DNA from: CAYMCV01 sp964389005
Lineage (GTDB): Bacteria > Bacillota > Clostridia > Lachnospirales > Lachnospiraceae
DNA: 14,377 bases
Direction: 5' to 3'
NCBI GenBank assembly: GCA_964389005.1
Contig: CAYMCV010000062.1
Coordinates: 1 to 14,377 of the forward strand
Part shown: positions 13,856-14,377 of the stretch, one piece after another
Layout of the letters: every line of letters starts with the position of its first letter
Position numbering within the stretch: position 1 is the first letter of the stretch
Notes under the pieces: model-generated
The model's input: only the letters and a program-made list of their open reading frames with translations
Told to the model about the DNA's origin: nothing
The model's database searches: none
Translations under genes and position numbers: made by a program

Positions 13856-14377
13856 TTAATTATCTTTGGTTTCCTTCGATTCACTAATTACTATTCTGTT
13901 CTTATACAGATAATCAAACAATGAAATCAATGTCAAGACCAATACCACCCACGCAGAAAGCGTCGTAATAATAGACAGACATTGTAAATTTCCTATCATC
14001 AGTCCAATCATAATCATCTGCGAAACGGTCTTGGCCTTCCCCCACCAGCTAGCAGCTATAACAACACCCTTTTCTACCGCTGCAAGGCGAAATCCACTGA
14101 TGATAAACTCTCTGCCAATGACGATTAAAACCAGCCACACATTAATTCGATCCAATTTCAAAAGACAAATGAGTGCGCTGCATACCAGCATTTTGTCCGC
14201 AAGAGGATCCATGAACTTACCCAAGTTCGTAACCATCTCATATTTTCTGGCAATATATCCGTCAACGAAATCTGTCAGACTTGCGGAAATGAACACACCC
14301 AATGCAATCCACTTTGAGATCCCCGGCCATAAATCCGTCATTATGAAGAACAAGAATACCGGTATCAATACCACTCT
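13856..14377 (-). CDS. pgsA: PgsA, CDP-diacylglycerol-glycerol-3-phosphate phosphatidyltransferase, 5' end cut off
   Basis: The frame is open to the window edge. A GTG at 14374 could be misread as a start, but the edge codon reads R and the sequence RVVLIPVFLFFIM matches the interior of PgsA N-termini (usually ...LTxxRxxLIPxF), so about 10 residues are missing. The CDP-alcohol phosphatidyltransferase signature DGX2ARX8GX3DX3D is perfect: D38, G39, A42, R43, G52, D56 and D60, counted from the GTG. Several membrane helices surround it. The enzyme joins CDP-diacylglycerol and glycerol 3-phosphate to phosphatidylglycerophosphate, the committed step to phosphatidylglycerol. The gene ends 21 bases before cinA, an arrangement common in Firmicutes. 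The promoter lies outside the window. Confidence 0.95.
   Translation of the reverse strand, partial: RVVLIPVFLFFIMTDLWPGISKWIALGVFISASLTDFVDGYIARKYEMVTNLGKFMDPLADKMLVCSALICLLKLDRINVWLVLIVIGREFIISGFRLAAVEKGVVIAASWWGKAKTVSQMIMIGLMIGNLQCLSIITTLSAWVVLVLTLISLFDYLYKNRIVISESKETKDN

Noticed and set aside
14372..14374. GTG start for pgsA
   Set aside because: The conserved N-terminal sequence continues past it to the window edge, so it is an internal valine codon.
1..14377. CRISPR array, tRNA, rRNA, riboswitch or insertion sequence
   Set aside because: None was recognised by reading both strands. Intergenic gaps are short and accounted for by promoters, hairpins and operators.

Overview
The window is a piece of chromosome from a low-GC, endospore-lineage member of the Firmicutes, most likely class Clostridia and probably near Lachnospiraceae. 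This rests on gene content and order (pgsA, cinA, recA, recX and rny in line, followed by an aspartate aminotransferase, a Nudix hydrolase, spoIIM and a XerD-type recombinase), on AG-rich Shine-Dalgarno sequences before almost every start, and on Gram-positive LexA operators before recA. No database search was possible, so family and genus are inference. All twelve recognised genes lie on the minus strand, so transcription runs from high to low coordinates. Both ends of the window cut through a gene: pgsA at the right edge and a membrane protein that enters a GGDEF domain at the left edge.

Right part (14377 down to 8303): pgsA (phosphatidylglycerophosphate synthase), cinA, a large unrecognised zinc-ribbon membrane protein with an acidic tail, a two-domain enzyme joining a pseudaminic-acid synthase (PseI) to a formyltransferase, and pseG. 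Gaps are 3 to 26 bases, which looks like one operon. The last three genes sit between cinA and recA, which are adjacent or close in many Firmicutes. PseG and PseI catalyse consecutive steps of nonulosonic acid synthesis, but the other pathway genes (pseB, C, H, F) are not in the window.

Middle (8302 to 6297): a 206-base intergenic region carries an extended -10 promoter, a hairpin and a tiny possible ORF. After it comes the recA promoter (TTGACA-N17-TATTCT) with two LexA boxes, then recA and recX. recA is interrupted by 21 N. The known sequence on the two sides is out of frame and about 10 codons too short, so the N-run is a placeholder of wrong length, not a real mutation.

Left-middle (6296 to 3152): rny (RNase Y) has its own consensus promoter (TTGACA-N17-TAAAAT), a leader hairpin and a strong terminator. 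The aminotransferase gene follows from its own promoter.

Left part (3151 to 1): a Nudix hydrolase lies close behind the aminotransferase gene. spoIIM has a candidate sporulation sigma-E promoter. xerD has a very good sigma-A promoter (TTGCTT-N17-TATAAT), and a seven-helix GGDEF-type protein runs off the edge. No tRNA, rRNA, CRISPR array or insertion sequence was seen. No gene-free stretch exceeds 300 bases; the longest are 8097-8302 and 1665-1867, both described below.

The most unusual content is the PseI-formyltransferase fusion next to pseG, behind a zinc-ribbon membrane protein inside a housekeeping gene cluster. It may point to a formylated nonulosonic acid.
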